Positions 1 through 11,554 of a stretch of 64,000 nucleotides of DNA are shown here, one piece after another. The translations under genes were made by a program, and so were the position numbers. Position 1 is the first letter of the stretch. The number at the start of each line of letters is the position of its first letter. The notes under the pieces are model-generated. The model was given only the letters and a program-made list of their open reading frames with translations, did no database searches and was not told where the DNA came from. Source of the stretch: Abelmoschus esculentus (taxonomy: Eukaryota; Streptophyta; Magnoliopsida; Malvales; Malvaceae). Location of the stretch: the NCBI GenBank assembly GCA_035048815.1, contig JAUCBN010000028.1:11587001-11651000 (forward strand), read 5' to 3'.

Positions 1-689
1 TTCAATTTTTTCGAGTCGAGTCAAGCTTTGCTCATCCATTGTACTAATGTTATTAATTTCTTTAAGGGTCTAGATGGTAGTGCTTAATTGTTTGGATGTT
101 ATTATAATACCCTTTGAAGATTAATAATGCTATAAGATCTTAATTATTTAATTAATGGAGCATAAGAGGGTAGAACTTAAAATTGACTATATAATAACAT
201 GTCAAGCATTTAAACCTTTTAGAACAGAAATTATATTTCTTTAAAATACGATTTAAATTTTCCTAAAGTAACTAACGTTTTACTCAAGCTCGTATTTACA
301 ATAAAAGTATTTTCTTACCCAAACGGATATCTTCGTTCGAACGAAATTCATTTGACAATGGTGGACTAAATTGAGATCATCATTCGAAATGTCAAAATGC
401 CACATATAATTAATAAGATATCAATTTCAGGCATTTTTAAGGGTCGTTCTTACGTTAACCAACTCCCGAACCCAAATATTTTTAAAAAGAATCTCTAGTT
501 TGTTTTATGGTGTTCGGTCTATCAAAGTGGTCGATGGTGACTCTAAATTATTTTTAAATTGAAATAAGACTTGTTTTGATAAGAATCCTGATTTTCATAA
601 CTAACAATTACAAGTGGTAAAAGAACTCGATTTTCTAAAATTCAATCGTTAGGTTATTTTTATACTCGGTTTTTAAAATGGTCTCAACA
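1..689 (+). mobile_element. Ty3/gypsy-type LTR remnant (family A), 3' part
   Basis: The block around 431-550 reads as a decayed version of the R/U5-like stretch seen at 10,590-10,715 and 28,690-28,830 (key words: ACTCCCGAACCC, then TATGGTGTTCGGTCTA, then a GGTGACTC word). The alignment with the 10-kb copy extends upstream to about position 150 (shared words such as AGAACTTAAAAT). It ends near 689 (GTCTCAACA), where a second LTR begins. The 5' end lies before the window. No coding sequence is seen. Lineage beyond Ty3/gypsy (possibly Tat-like) is inference. Confidence 0.55.
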
Positions 690-2805
690 ACCTCAAGTTT
701 CGGTTTATGAACCCTTGTGGGTTTAGGTCTTAAGTGGTGGTTTAGGCCTTAGGTCTTGGACTTGAGGACATTTTAGTAAAAGCTTAAATGGGAGAGATAA
801 GGAGAAAAGGTGATATTTTTCTAATTTAGGATAGAGGTGATATCATCATCTCCTACTCTCCTTTTTTTCATCCAACATCTCCCTATTTTTCAAAAACTCA
901 ATATTAAAGTTGGGATTTTAGAGCTTTACTTTAGGATTCACGTTTGGTTGATTGAGGAAGTCTTCAACATCACTCAAAAATCAATTTAGGGAGATAAAAA
1001 TCATTAAAGTTGGAGAAAAAAAGGGCTATATGGTAAATTTTGAGGTTAAATTCGGGAATAAGGTTTGAGGGGTAATTCTTTATTCAAAATTTGTTTTGAT
1101 AACCCCTAATTTCTACAACAATCTTGTAACACGTTTTGCCATCATTTTTATAGTGAAAGAAATAGAAAAGCCCTTTAAAAAGCAAGGCAAGAAGAAGGCT
1201 TGAGTTGATGTCTAAGGGTTGTATTTTATTGTTCTAGATAAAGTTAATACACTTCTAACCCTTGTGTGTTTATGGAAATCATAATGGTAAAATTTGAGCT
1301 TGAAGATGGTAATGGTAAAATTTGAGATTTAAGTTATAATTGGTTGAAATTGGTTGCAATGCACTAGATAGACCTTGTATAAATTGTAGGAGAGCTTTGG
1401 AAGGTTTTAAGATGATTTTAAGTAGACAAATATATGTTTTTCAAGCTCCAGGCCTAGAATCTAGGTTCGTGTATCGATATTGTAGGTACTTGTATCAGTA
1501 CTCGAGAGAGAGAAAATGAGAATGGAGGCTATATCAGTACGGCTCCTCGTGTATTGATACCCCTTATATTTTAAGCAATTACAAAACCGTTTAGACATGT
1601 CAATATGTGGGCGTGTATCGGTACCACTATTCCATTAAGGTTATATATCGATACAGTTGGTCTTCGTACCGGTATTGGGTACCAGTATGCTATATATGTA
1701 TATCGATACAGGGTAATAAAAATGAATTTCTTTCGAATTTGTTTTGGATATCAGTACTCAATGAAGGGGTACCGATACTAGTTAGGAATGCACTGATATC
1801 CTATATAGACGTATTGGTACTCGTAGGCCAATTTGTCCAAGTTTTAGCCTTTGAATTCAAAGGGTCAATAATTAAAGTTAATAACCTTAGTGGATCCACT
1901 TAGGCCTAGAATAAATTGTAAAACTGAGAAATGGAAACCTTGACAGCGTATATGACCTAGATATGAAATTATGTACTAAATGCGTTGAAATGACTCGTGA
2001 ATATTATATGAGATTGAGTATGATACCATGATTATTGATATGTGCTACGAGAATGTTGGTATAGGACACAGATAGCAAAGAGGTCGCTTCCGACGCTATG
2101 TGACTCCATACCACTTATATGAGGAAGTGTTAGTTTTGATGTTTAGTAACTCCGGACTACACTTACGGTATGACAGGGAGTAGGTTTTGAGGTTTAGTGA
2201 TGACTGGATCTTTCTCGGGTGTATAACTTCTGATGCTAAGTGTCTCCGGACCACACATTTAATGTATACATATCGATATTGATAATTGAGGAATGTCATA
2301 GATATTGTCATGTAAAATGTCATGTGTTTAAGCGATTATAATAGCGCCAATTATTTTGTTTCATCGTATCCTATTGTATACATTTAATTATGATTTGTAT
2401 AAATCATGGTTGAATGGAGGTATATCCATTGAGGTTTCATTAGCTCAGCCTTCTGAATCTTTTTTTCTACAGGTTTTTAGGTGACGTTTTAGTTTGTGGA
2501 GCATCATCTGTGGTAGGTTTCAGCATCAATCGTGAAGGATTACACTACTTAGGTACAATAACTTATGTATTCTATGACCTATTTAAGTTGTTGTAACTCT
2601 TTTAAAACTATTTGTATTTGATTGAATGATAATATTTTATATTTGAAGCTCCTTAGTACTTTTGAAACAAAATTTATGTTCTAATAATCGTAATTTAATT
2701 AGTTGAGTTTTGGGATCATCTTTTGAATTTTGGAAATGATTTAAAAATATTGGTTCCGGATTGTACTTGAGACCTAAATATTGCACTGGATCTGAGTGTG
2801 TTACA
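686..2805 (+). mobile_element. Diverged Tekay-like LTR (family B)
   Basis: This stretch is a divergent copy of the 2.15-kb LTR at 44,941-47,091. Matching landmarks occur in the same order: a CAAGTTTCGG start word, an ACATTTTAGTAAA-type segment, a polypyrimidine-rich segment near 850-890, a cluster of GTATCGATAC-like palindromes, then a GGAGCATCATC segment and a terminal GTGTTACA. No primer-binding site follows it, so it is a solo LTR or a truncated element. Short ORFs inside it (for example 1,607-1,903 and 2,096-2,323) are chance reading frames of the repeat. Confidence 0.6.
1465..1830. repeat. Cluster of GTATCGATAC / GGTACCGATAC palindromes
   Basis: At least eight imperfect copies of a palindromic word of the type GTATCGATAC, GTATCAGTAC, GGTACCGATAC or GGTATTGGTACC occur within about 370 bp. 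The equivalent part of the better preserved LTR (45,800-46,075) carries a similar cluster, so the motif belongs to the LTR and is not random AT-rich sequence. Confidence 0.6.
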
Positions 2806-4613
2806 ACTTTAATTAAGTTGTTTATCAAAACAAGCTGAAGATAAAAGAAAAAGTTATTTATTGAAGAAACAATCTTCGCATGGAATTTTGTCTAATCAAG
2901 TGAAGTTTTTTCATGGTGCTGACATTTGATGTCATGGATCATATTTTTTCGCTTTTAATCATTGGGGATAAAGATCATTTGAATGAGGACGGAATGTCAT
3001 AATAAGAATAAAAGCCAACAATGAAGATAATAAAGATGAGATTCGAGTGGAAGAGCATAGGGCTTTAACTAAAAAGCCTAAGAAGTTATCTTTACAAAAA
3101 TATTGTTTCTTTACTACATTGAAGAACAATTCTCATCCTGAAGTTGAATCTGAATTCTCTGCTATAATTATGAGGTTACTTACTCTCAAAGGTGTGCATA
3201 CTTGGGATTTTTTGATAATTTTAAAGATATATAACCATTGGGATATACTTGCGATGATAAAAATATGATTGATTATAGATTTTGTTGGTCATATTGATTT
3301 TTACTTGAAACATGACATATATATACATAAAAAATTTAACTCTAAAACAATTTGGAAGTATGCTCGTAACAGGTCCGATAAAAAAATGATATTTGTTCAT
3401 GTGACAATGCTAGTTAAGGTAGTGAGAACTTTTGTAAAACTTTGGTCAAGCCATTTAAAGATACAGACGACTATTATTGCTTTTGTCTTGCTTATTGTTA
3501 AGTTTGACATAGATTATCTTCTTCAATTGTTAAGGATAAGGATTTTTTTGAATAGGAAGAATTATTATAAACTATGCTTAGACCAATAACAAAACTGTGT
3601 AAATTTAATATTTTATATTTTAATTAATATGTTGCATTTTGTGTAAGGGGATTAAACCCCCAAATCTATTAGATTATGATTATTAACTATTTTGAATAAA
3701 AATTTTCTTTCTTCTTTCAAATTTTTATCTGTAATACTTATTGTGTAAGGGGATTAAATCCCCGAATATAGGTTGTGATTACCTTTGGATCAAGCTATCC
3801 AACAACCCATCTAAAATTCAGACATTTGCAAATCACTCAAAGTAGTTTTCAAGAATTTCTACAAAATAAGAACCACAGATTATAATTCAAGAGAAAAATA
3901 AGTGAAACCTTGACAAAGAGTAAATACAATGAATCTCTGTGATTTGTTTATGTCTTTTTTTTTGTTTTTTTAGAGAAATTAGGAAAGAAACGAAGAACAA
4001 ACCAACAAAAGGTAAAAACTTGATAAAATTGTTGTTAGTCCTTTGTTGCTAACGATTATTTTGATGGTCACCGGCGATTTTAGGTAATCCGATGGATTGT
4101 CGTGGACCAGAGATGGTGTTTGTTGCTTTTAATGATTGGTAGTAACTTTTGTTTTACCGGTTAGTTATAGCCCTAGCTTCCTAGTTGTTGAATCTTTTTG
4201 TCTTGCTTTATGTTTTTATTTTTACGATTCTAGAGGTGAGAAGAGAGAGGCAAGGTCAGAGCCTCAGAATCTCGAGGAAAGCCGTGATAGATTTTGATTG
4301 GAAGGGTGTTTTAATAAATTAGAAGTAACTAGAGACATTTGAGTTTAAAATTAGAAAGGAAACAGTTCATCGTGCATCTTTGTACTGCACACATCTCTCA
4401 TCATTGATCATTTTTTTCGTCAAAAAATTATTATTTTTAACAAAATAATCACTAATATTATATTTTTTTTATTTTGATTGTCCATAATTAAATTATTTAT
4501 AAAAAACAATAATAGTTTAGTGGCTAAAATAAAAAGAAACAATAAATTGATTATTAAAATAAAAAGAATATCATTAATAGAGGGAGAAAATACTATTAAT
4601 GATGATTTTACAT
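2806..4613. other. No recognised gene; unassigned AT-rich sequence
   Basis: Two adjacent short reading frames (3,047-3,268 and 3,269-3,589) lie head to tail, but neither shows a motif I recognise and both are biased by AT-rich composition. The stretch also holds the paired hairpin repeat listed separately. From 4,060 to 4,200 the sequence is less AT-rich but has no open frame of useful length. The 8 bases before 4,614 are the left target duplication of the next element. Confidence 0.5.
3639..3785. repeat. Direct repeat of a GGGGATTAAAYCCCC hairpin
   Basis: A unit of about 45 bp beginning TTGTGTAAGGGGATTAAA occurs at about 3,639 and again at about 3,741, each followed by a related TAGATTATGATTA / TAGGTTGTGATTA tail. 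Each copy contains a small hairpin: GGGG-ATTAAA-CCCC in the first and the near-perfect palindrome GGGGATTAAATCCCC in the second. The base difference lengthens the stem of the second copy. Confidence 0.6.
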
Positions 4614-6231
4614 GGGGTTAATTATTACGGAGGTCACGTTTGTTTAACCCCAATACAAATTTAGTCACTGATTTTGAAAATCAATCAATATAGTCACGTA
4701 CGTTTTCGGGCTGTAAACTTATGATCACTCAGCCGTTAAGAGTTAACAGAAAGATGATTTGATAAAATAAAAAAAAAACTAAATTCCCTAGATAGTCATT
4801 AAATAATTATTTTATCTTTATTTTAACCTTTAAATTTTTAAAAATTTATATTTTCACCATCTTTTTCGATATCCATAATCATCCAACTTCAAAATTGTTT
4901 GACTTTAACCACATAAATAGACAAATTAACTTTTACAATACTGTACCATTGTTAATCCATATGTCCCGGAATTATGAACAATGACATAAACAATATCCCT
5001 TCTGCTAACTCGAATCTCAGATTCTGAAATGCTGTCATTTATGGTTAAAATATTCTTGGTGCTGCACAGCTTTTAAATTAGGATTCTTGCAACTAATTTA
5101 AACAGGAATAAAGAAATAAACCCAGAATCAAAATCCAACACTAAATTTATGTTACTAACAAAACAGACAAGTGGATGAAATTAACGATTGACAAAAATTA
5201 TTTACGAAGAAGTCGTGATAGTGATTGTCAGTCGTAGATAAGAGCAGGGTATTCAGAAACAAAAGCGAATAAATCCAGATAATCCCTCCTCCCCTGTGTT
5301 CTTCAGTTATCCCCTAAATTTGTAATTTTTTAGTTTTTTTTGATCGATTTTATATTTAATAATTTAAAAATAAAAACAACAAAGACCGGAAAGAAACCAG
5401 AGTTTCTAAAATCATCATTTCCCTTTGAAAACTCAAATTTCAAAACAGTCGCAATACAAAATTACCAGACGCGTGGACTCGGCAAAGAAAAGTAAAAGTC
5501 AGACAAAATATTTAACTTGACCTAATCTGTTTCTAAAAATGAAAGTATAGGACAAGTTGGACAAAAAGAATGACCATAATATAAAATTGAAATTCAGCCT
5601 TATATAAACCTAGAAATCCAACAACTTTCACCGAAGAATTGAAGATATACCGATGCTTATACTTCATCAATTTGCTCAAGATTTGGGAATAATATTTCAC
5701 AAATAAGCCTTCGATGCTTTTTCATTCTCTTAAAGGTCTCGTATAGTCGATTCTTTTCTTAAAAATCAGGGTCATAAATGGGAGGAACGTCAATGACAAG
5801 GCTTGCATTGCCATTGAACTCCGGCAACTGAGGAAAATGACGCTTCTTCTTGTTGAATTGAAGAAAATATTTGTTTCTAATGCATTTTTTATGAATTCGA
5901 CACTGATATCCAACAATAATGCCCATTTTAGAAAGATGGTAAAAATATAAAATTTTAATGGTTAAATTAAAGTTCAAATAAAAATGAAATAATTCTTTAG
6001 TGACTATCTAAGTAATTTATCCTTTTTTTATTATGTCAAATCATCTTAAGTAATTTATCCTTTTTTTATTATGTCAAATCATTTTTCCGTGAACCTTTAA
6101 CAGCCTTTAACGTCAGAATGATCATAAGTTTACAGCCCGAAAACGTACATGACTATATTGGTTGATTTTTAAAATCGGTAACTAAATTTTTACTAGGGAT
6201 AAACAAATACGACCTCCGCATTAATTAATCC
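4614..6231. mobile_element. DNA transposon with long terminal inverted repeats (Mutator-like or foldback)
   Basis: The left end (GGGGTTAATTATTACGGAGG from 4,614) matches the reverse complement of the right end at 6,231 (GGATTAATTAATGCGGAGG). The inverted homology continues inward for about 270-300 bp on each side, to about 4,880 and 5,925. The element is bracketed by an exact 8-bp duplication, TTTTACAT, at 4,606-4,613 and 6,232-6,239. Long inverted repeats starting with G favour a Mutator-like element, although a 9-bp duplication is usual there. The interior (about 4,900-5,900) has no transposase. It includes two overlapping minus-strand frames (5,722-5,916 and 5,759-5,977) of unknown nature and could hold captured host sequence. 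Confidence 0.75.
6010..6085 (+). repeat. 38-bp tandem duplication inside the right inverted repeat
   Basis: The unit beginning AAGTAATTTATCC and ending TCAAATCATCTT is present twice in tandem (6,010-6,047 and from 6,048). The left arm of the same element has one copy, so the two arms of the inverted repeat differ by this duplication. Confidence 0.7.
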
Positions 6232-6239
6232 TTTTACAT

Positions 6240-6659
6240 AAAATAATATTTTAATAGTAAAATAAAATAGTTTAATGATCATTGGTGATATTTACCTATT
6301 TTATAACTAGAAAGATAGCAATGGTATGTTACCCATATTTGTAACTACTTTATTTTTTTTAGATGTGAACATTTATTTGAATTTATATGAGAAAATTTAA
6401 GTAGCTATATTATTACAAATAAAAATTTTGTCTCTAATTATATTTTTTATTTTTGACTTTAAAAATATTTAAAAATTAAATTTTAAATCTTAACCCTAGT
6501 TTTTATATCTAAAATCTTAAATCTTATATTCTAAAAATTTATCCTTAATTTTTTAAATTCTGATCACAATCTCTAATTTTAAATTTATTATTTTAAAATA
6601 GAAACACCATAGAAAATATAATAAAGGGTACGACAATTTCCACTCTACTATTACTATGA
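6240..6659. other. No gene seen; AT-rich spacer
   Basis: About 420 bp of A/T-rich sequence with repeated words such as AAATCTTAA and CTTAACCCTAG, a very degenerate telomere-like composition. No open frame or element end is visible. Confidence 0.4.
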
Positions 6660-6987
6660 GTATCAAGAGCAAATCTGTCCTTTTCTAGAAGCAGCAGCAC
6701 CTCTTGAGTTGGTTCCTCTATAATCCTTTTGGAATATACCAAAGGATCAGTTAGCGTTGTTATAGTATCGATAGGTAGATTTCTATCGCGTTAAACCTAA
6801 ACAGACTCAATCATCCAACATCTTCTACATAGTCTATCACTAAAGATGAAGACAATGAACTCGCCATTGGATCGTTGATTAAATTGATTGCTTGTGGACA
6901 ATCCGATTACACGATCAGCATATTAAAGCCTTGCTCCCAGGAGAGATGCAGCCCAATATAGATTGCCCAAAGCTCCGACCTTAATAC
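6660..6987 (-). pseudogene. RNase H-like (RVT_3-type) domain fragment, LINE-derived
   Basis: Reading the minus strand from 6,987 gives VLRSELWAIYIGLHLSWEQG, then FNMLIV, a stop where a Glu/Asp would be expected, then SDCPQAINLI. This is the plant RNase H-like pattern (E-LWAIY-GL-LAW..GF..VEVESDS..A). The domain normally ends plant non-LTR retrotransposon ORF2 proteins and also occurs as stand-alone degraded copies. The reading is then broken by further stops, and no reverse transcriptase lies next to it, so this is a short dead fragment. The family assignment comes from the motif alone. Confidence 0.6.
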
Positions 6988-7029
6988 ATCTAGGGATATA
7001 AAAACAAGTAATCATATGAGTTTTAGATT

Positions 7030-7345
7030 TGATTAAATCGAATACATATCATTTCAGTATTTTTATTCAATTCAGGTCAATTACATGTCAATTTTAAGTT
7101 GAGTTCATTTTAAGTTGGGTCAAAAAAGGTTCGAGTCTAAATCAATTAATTAACATGTTAATTCAAGTTTGGATAGATTTCAAATCAAGTTCATTTTAGG
7201 TCGTTTAATTTCAGGTTGAGTTTATTTTAAATAGAGTTCATTTCAAGTCGGATAATCTTAAATCAAATTCATTTCAGGTTGAGTTAGTTCAAATTTTGAA
7301 TTTGTATTAAGTTTGAGTTTGTCATAATTAGGCAATAGACTTTGA
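7030..7345 (+). repeat. Imperfect tandem repeat, about 20-bp unit
   Basis: Words of the type TTCAGGTTGAGTTCATTTTAA recur about ten times with substitutions (AGTTCATTTTAGGTCG, AGTTTATTTTAAATAG, AGTTCATTTCAAGTCGG and similar). The array is decayed and has no coding potential. Confidence 0.55.
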
Positions 7346-7933
7346 GTTAGATCATTTCGAGTGAATTAATTACTGTTTTTTTAATTAACTATAGTGATTA
7401 TAGTAGTATTTGTTCAATCACTATGCTGACATTAGTGATGCTCAGACCCTTGATCTCCAAGAACAATAACCGTTCATTTAACCAATGAGGCTAGATGAAA
7501 ACACAAAACACATTAAAAATAAATATTAGATATTAGAATGAACAAAATATCATTACATCATATAATTCATATCTAAAATATTGGAATAAATTATAAAAAT
7601 TAATGAGGATCAATTTCGGTGAAAAATAAATTTTAGAGTTTAACATAAAGAAAAATATCATCATATTAAAAGCATTGAACTAAATTATAAATGTCATCAC
7701 GGATTTTTGGTTTAAATAATAAAATAATAACAAAAAATAAATATAAAATTATGAAAATTAAAAAAAAAATAAAAAAAATAATAATAAACTGAAAAAAACA
7801 GAAACATGGGTGGTTGTTACCGATTGAGGAGAGTTTTTGGTTGAGTGGTTGGTTAGTGGAGAGATTTTTAAGGAACTGGATTTGGTTCAGGTTGGGGATG
7901 AAAATCCTTGAAGGCTCTGGACAAGAATCAATT
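7346..7933. other. No gene seen upstream of the PRMT retrocopy
   Basis: AT-rich sequence up to 7,800, including long A runs at 7,750-7,800, followed by a more balanced segment leading into the G tract. The minus-strand frame 7,666-8,097 runs through the poly-G tract and is not a plausible gene. Confidence 0.4.
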
Positions 7934-7954
7934 GGGGGGGGGGGGGGGGGGGGG
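7934..7954 (+). repeat. Run of 21 consecutive guanines
   Basis: An uninterrupted G21 tract lies 120 bp upstream of the PRMT-like start codon, in a window otherwise poor in G runs. It could form G-quadruplex structures, or its length could be inflated by sequencing or assembly. Confidence 0.9.
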
Positions 7955-8074
7955 CATCCGCGGCTTAACCATCCACCACCACTGATCTCCAGGGAAAAAC
8001 TCCTTCCCTGCATTTGTTTATGAGCCTTATCCCACTCTCCCCGGCAAAACCCTAAATCACCGCCATTAAGAAAA

Positions 8075-8735
8075 ATGGGTCTCCGCAATGAAAGCAACGC
8101 GGCTCAAACCTCCACGAACTCTTCGAACTAATTCGAAGGAACCAAGATTCGCTTCCAAGACTCTGATGACGATGCAGTCGCTGCCGACAACTCCAATCTC
8201 AACGAATCCGCCATCGGCGTTGATAAAGCTACTGAAGATGTCTCCATGGGAGAACCCGAAGTCTCCTTTGCAGATACCGATGTCGGTGATAACAAAACCA
8301 GTGCTGATTATTACTTCGACTCGTACTCTCATTTCGAAATTCATGAAGAAATGCTGAAGGATGCGTTTTTGAAGGGAAAGATTGAAGAGATTGAGCTTCC
8401 CGTTTACGGTTTGACATGAGTCGTATCAAAAAGCAAGCTATGATGGAACCACTTGTGGACACAGTTAACCAGAATCAGATTGTGACCAATAGCCACCTTC
8501 TCAAGACAGTGGATATCTCCAAGATGGCTCCTGGGCCAAAATCTCGAGCTACACGTCGGAAGCAAACAGTCCTTTACCTGGAGGATGTGCTAACCATTTG
8601 CGAAAGGGAGGCAATAATCGGTGCCATGATTGTTGCACAAAACAAGAACCCCAGAGACGTCGATATAATGGTAAAATATTCATTGAACGGTCAACGCTGT
8701 GTGGTTTCAAGAGCTCAGTTCTCCAAATGCGCTGA
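8075..8735 (+). pseudogene. Intronless PRMT1-type protein arginine methyltransferase pseudogene with internal deletions
   Basis: The reading from ATG 8,075 is homologous to plant type I arginine methyltransferases (PRMT1/PRMT11 type), which methylate histone H4 and RNA-binding proteins. Recognisable blocks in order are TKIRFQDSDDD, SADYYFDSYSHFEIHEEMLKD, LKGKIEEIELP, VYGFDMSRIKKQAMMEPLVD, then GPKSRATRRKQTVLYLEDVL and YSLNGQRC near the C-terminus. There is a stop at codon 19. A one-base loss near 8,414 shifts the frame into 8,416-8,886. A second shift before the expected Met-Arg-stop places the ancestral stop at 8,733-8,735. Three large blocks are missing without frame loss at the joins: after EEMLKD (SAM-binding site), after IEELP, and after DISKM. 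There are no introns, so this is probably a retrocopy. It cannot encode an active enzyme. Confidence 0.85.
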
Positions 8736-10079
8736 TATCGTCAACGATAAAAAGCGAGAAGGGACGGCATCAGGGGGACGGCAAAAACATTACAGTTCTA
8801 TGGTCTCCAATAGAGGGGGCGGTGAAGCGAGGCTAATGGGAGAAATGGCCAGGGTTCGTAAATGGAGAGGCTTGAATCGACAGTGAGGGGGGCTTTCTGG
8901 GAGGAACCGGTCTCTTTGCTGCTTCACTCCACTTCCGAGGAGGAGCAACACTGGAACTAGGGGGGCTGAAAATCGGGACCGAAAAAGGAAAGAGATCGGA
9001 AGAGGCAAGCAGTTTCGAGGAGGCATCTGCTCCATGAGCAGATAGAAGAGAACAATCGAGACATGGCAAAGGAGATATTGATCTACATCAATTGTTGGTG
9101 GCAGCACGTGGAGGTAGATGTCTCTCCAAATCAATTAACAATTGTTGTCTAAGGGAGGCATGCGCAGTGGAAAGGAGGAGGAGCATTTGAGTCAAGGAAA
9201 TGATGATCGGTTGAAACAATGTGGTTCAATGAACTGTTTAATTCGTTGATGCTTGAACTATGCGTTAATGGAAATTGATCACGTGGCGTTCTGGTTCATG
9301 TGGGTGTTACAACTTAGGCAACTCCATGGACAAAAATCTCATGTGGAAAAGGCAAAGAACAAAGATGAAGATCAGGTATGGTTCACGATGCCATTAGCGA
9401 GAAGGAAAGCTTCGGATTCTAAGAAAATTCACTGAAGGTTGATCAGAAATCGAACCTACACCGAAAAGGTTTGTCGTAGATTGCCGAAACATTGTTAGAA
9501 AGCAAGACATACAGAAGGGAAAAGCTTTGATGTTACTCGTAAATGGAAAATGGAAATATTCGATCAAAGGCATGAGTCCACGAACTGATCGGCTTGGAAT
9601 TATTACGGCCAGAGGATAGCAAGAATGACGGGTAGAGTCTTCTTTTGGCTTTTCTCCACGTTTGGTCAAGAGGTGGCTCTCATCTACAACTTTCCGAAGT
9701 GCAGGTACTTTCCATTTGTTTCCATTTCAACAGGATACTTGTACCTAATACATTGGAGCACATGGCTTTTTATATTTTCAGTGTATGTGCTATGAACCAT
9801 TAAAGACTATTGTTTGTTCTTGTTTCCTCTAATTCAATCCATGTTGACGTGTTAATCGATGGTCTTTGTATTAGGGTTTCGAACCACAAGAATTGATGAC
9901 TCATTTCCTTTATCTTTATTTATTTCTTTGGTGTTATTTAGTTTGCTTATATGTTTTTAATTAATGTTGTTTGCATATTTTTAAAAGCATAGTATATTCG
10001 TTTAAGGTTACATTTAATTTGCACTTAGTTAATTTAAATTAGAACCTTTTCTAGGACTAGTCACTTAAATTAATTAATT
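8736..10079. other. No recognised gene; unassigned sequence 3' of the PRMT retrocopy
   Basis: 8,740-9,120 is purine-rich and more GC-rich than its surroundings. It gives frames on both strands (8,790-9,134 minus is the longest) that I cannot assign. A short plus frame at 9,253-9,435 is also unassigned. From 9,700 the sequence becomes AT-rich and leads into the LTR remnant at about 10,080, whose true left end may lie further upstream. Confidence 0.4.
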
Positions 10080-10853
10080 TAATTAGGGAGAAAATCTAGT
10101 AACACAGCATGTGAATCCTATGTCTCGGATAGGATACACTAAAGAGGTTGGTGTTTTGACGCACTATGATACTGACCTAGAGAGTGTACCTTGGCATCGA
10201 ATTCATGTGTTATTAAAAACTTAGAATTTTGACAAAAACTTATGTTTAGAATTAAATAAATGGATTGGTAAATAACTAGTAACACTAGTAACTTAGGTTT
10301 TAAACTTAAGCAATGGAGCCTATTCTAGGGTTAGAACTTAAAATGAACAAGATTAAAAATGGTCATGCATTTTGCTTTAGCCTTTTGAGGCGGAAGTTGC
10401 ATTCCTTTAAATTTGGGTGAGGTTTTCTATCTAGAGTACGTCTCCTTCAACTCAAGTTTAAGGGTGATGTAATTTCCAAATCAAAAGGATATCCAAATTC
10501 AAATAGTGTTCATATAACAATGGAAAATTAAATTAATATCTTTCTCCAAAATGTCAATGCCACATAATGTTTTTCAAGGTACCAATTTTTGGGCGTTTGT
10601 AAGGGTCGTCCTTACACGTAACCGACTCTCGAACCCAATGTTTTTAAAACGAATCTCTAGTTTATTTTTTATGGTGTCTGGCCTACCTAAGTGGCCGGTG
10701 GCGACTCCAAGTCAACTTTTTCAAATTAAATTAAATTATGCTTTCCTAAAATTTGGGTTTGTTTAAATTAATAAAATTCATATTTTTCGAAATCAATCGT
10801 CGAACACTTTTTCACCTAAAATCGCGTTTTTTTAAAGAGGTTGCGACAATAAA
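10080..10853 (+). mobile_element. Ty3/gypsy-type LTR remnant (family A), second copy
   Basis: The segment 10,590-10,715 carries the same ordered words as 431-550 and 28,690-28,830: TAACCGACTCTCGAACCC, then TATGGTGTCTGGCCTACC, then GCGACTCC. The 3' end is near 10,850 at GGTTGCGACA, which fits an LTR ending in CA. The upstream part (from about 10,270) aligns with 150-430 of the window. I could not find the 5' end or a target duplication. No internal retroelement sequence follows. Confidence 0.55.
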
Positions 10854-11491
10854 AAATAATAAGAATCAATTTAAAATAAAAAAAAAGTTTTAGGGATCAA
10901 AAAGAAAAATATATTAAATTAAAAATAAAAAAATGAACTAAATTACAAAAAAAACATGGATAAATTTGTACTAAAAATAAAATTTTATAAATTATAATAA
11001 AAAATATCATTATATTAAAAATATTAGACTACACTAAAAAATTTAAAAAATAATGATCAACGCAAATTCCTAAACCCCAAATCTTAATCTCTAATCTTAC
11101 GAGCATTAATAAATAATGTACAAACCGAACTCCTATATCTTTTATGTGTAAAAGTAAAACCATAATATCATAAAAGTAAAAAAGTAATTAAAAATAAATT
11201 TAAATATATTAATTTAATAAAATAATTAATATTGAATAGATTAATATTAAACCTATTGAATTATTTAATAAAACTAAAAATTTAATAATATCAAATAAAT
11301 ACATAAATACGAATTTTTTATATTTTTATTTAACTATATTTAATCAAAATTTATTATATGCTACAATAATAATCTCTCTAAAATTTATTATATGTTATAA
11401 TAATATTTTAAACCTAAAATATCTTATTTTTTATTATATGATATAATAATTCACAACGTGCAGTACTCATTTTTCAAAATAAGAATAATGG

Positions 11492-11554
<63 letters not shown>

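Noticed and set aside
3047..3589. Two adjacent ORFs as a split gene
   Set aside because: No recognisable motif, strongly AT-biased residues and no splice signals joining them.
7666..8097. 143-codon minus-strand ORF across the G21 tract
   Set aside because: Gives a poly-Pro run and low-complexity sequence; produced by the homopolymer and flanking AT-rich bases.
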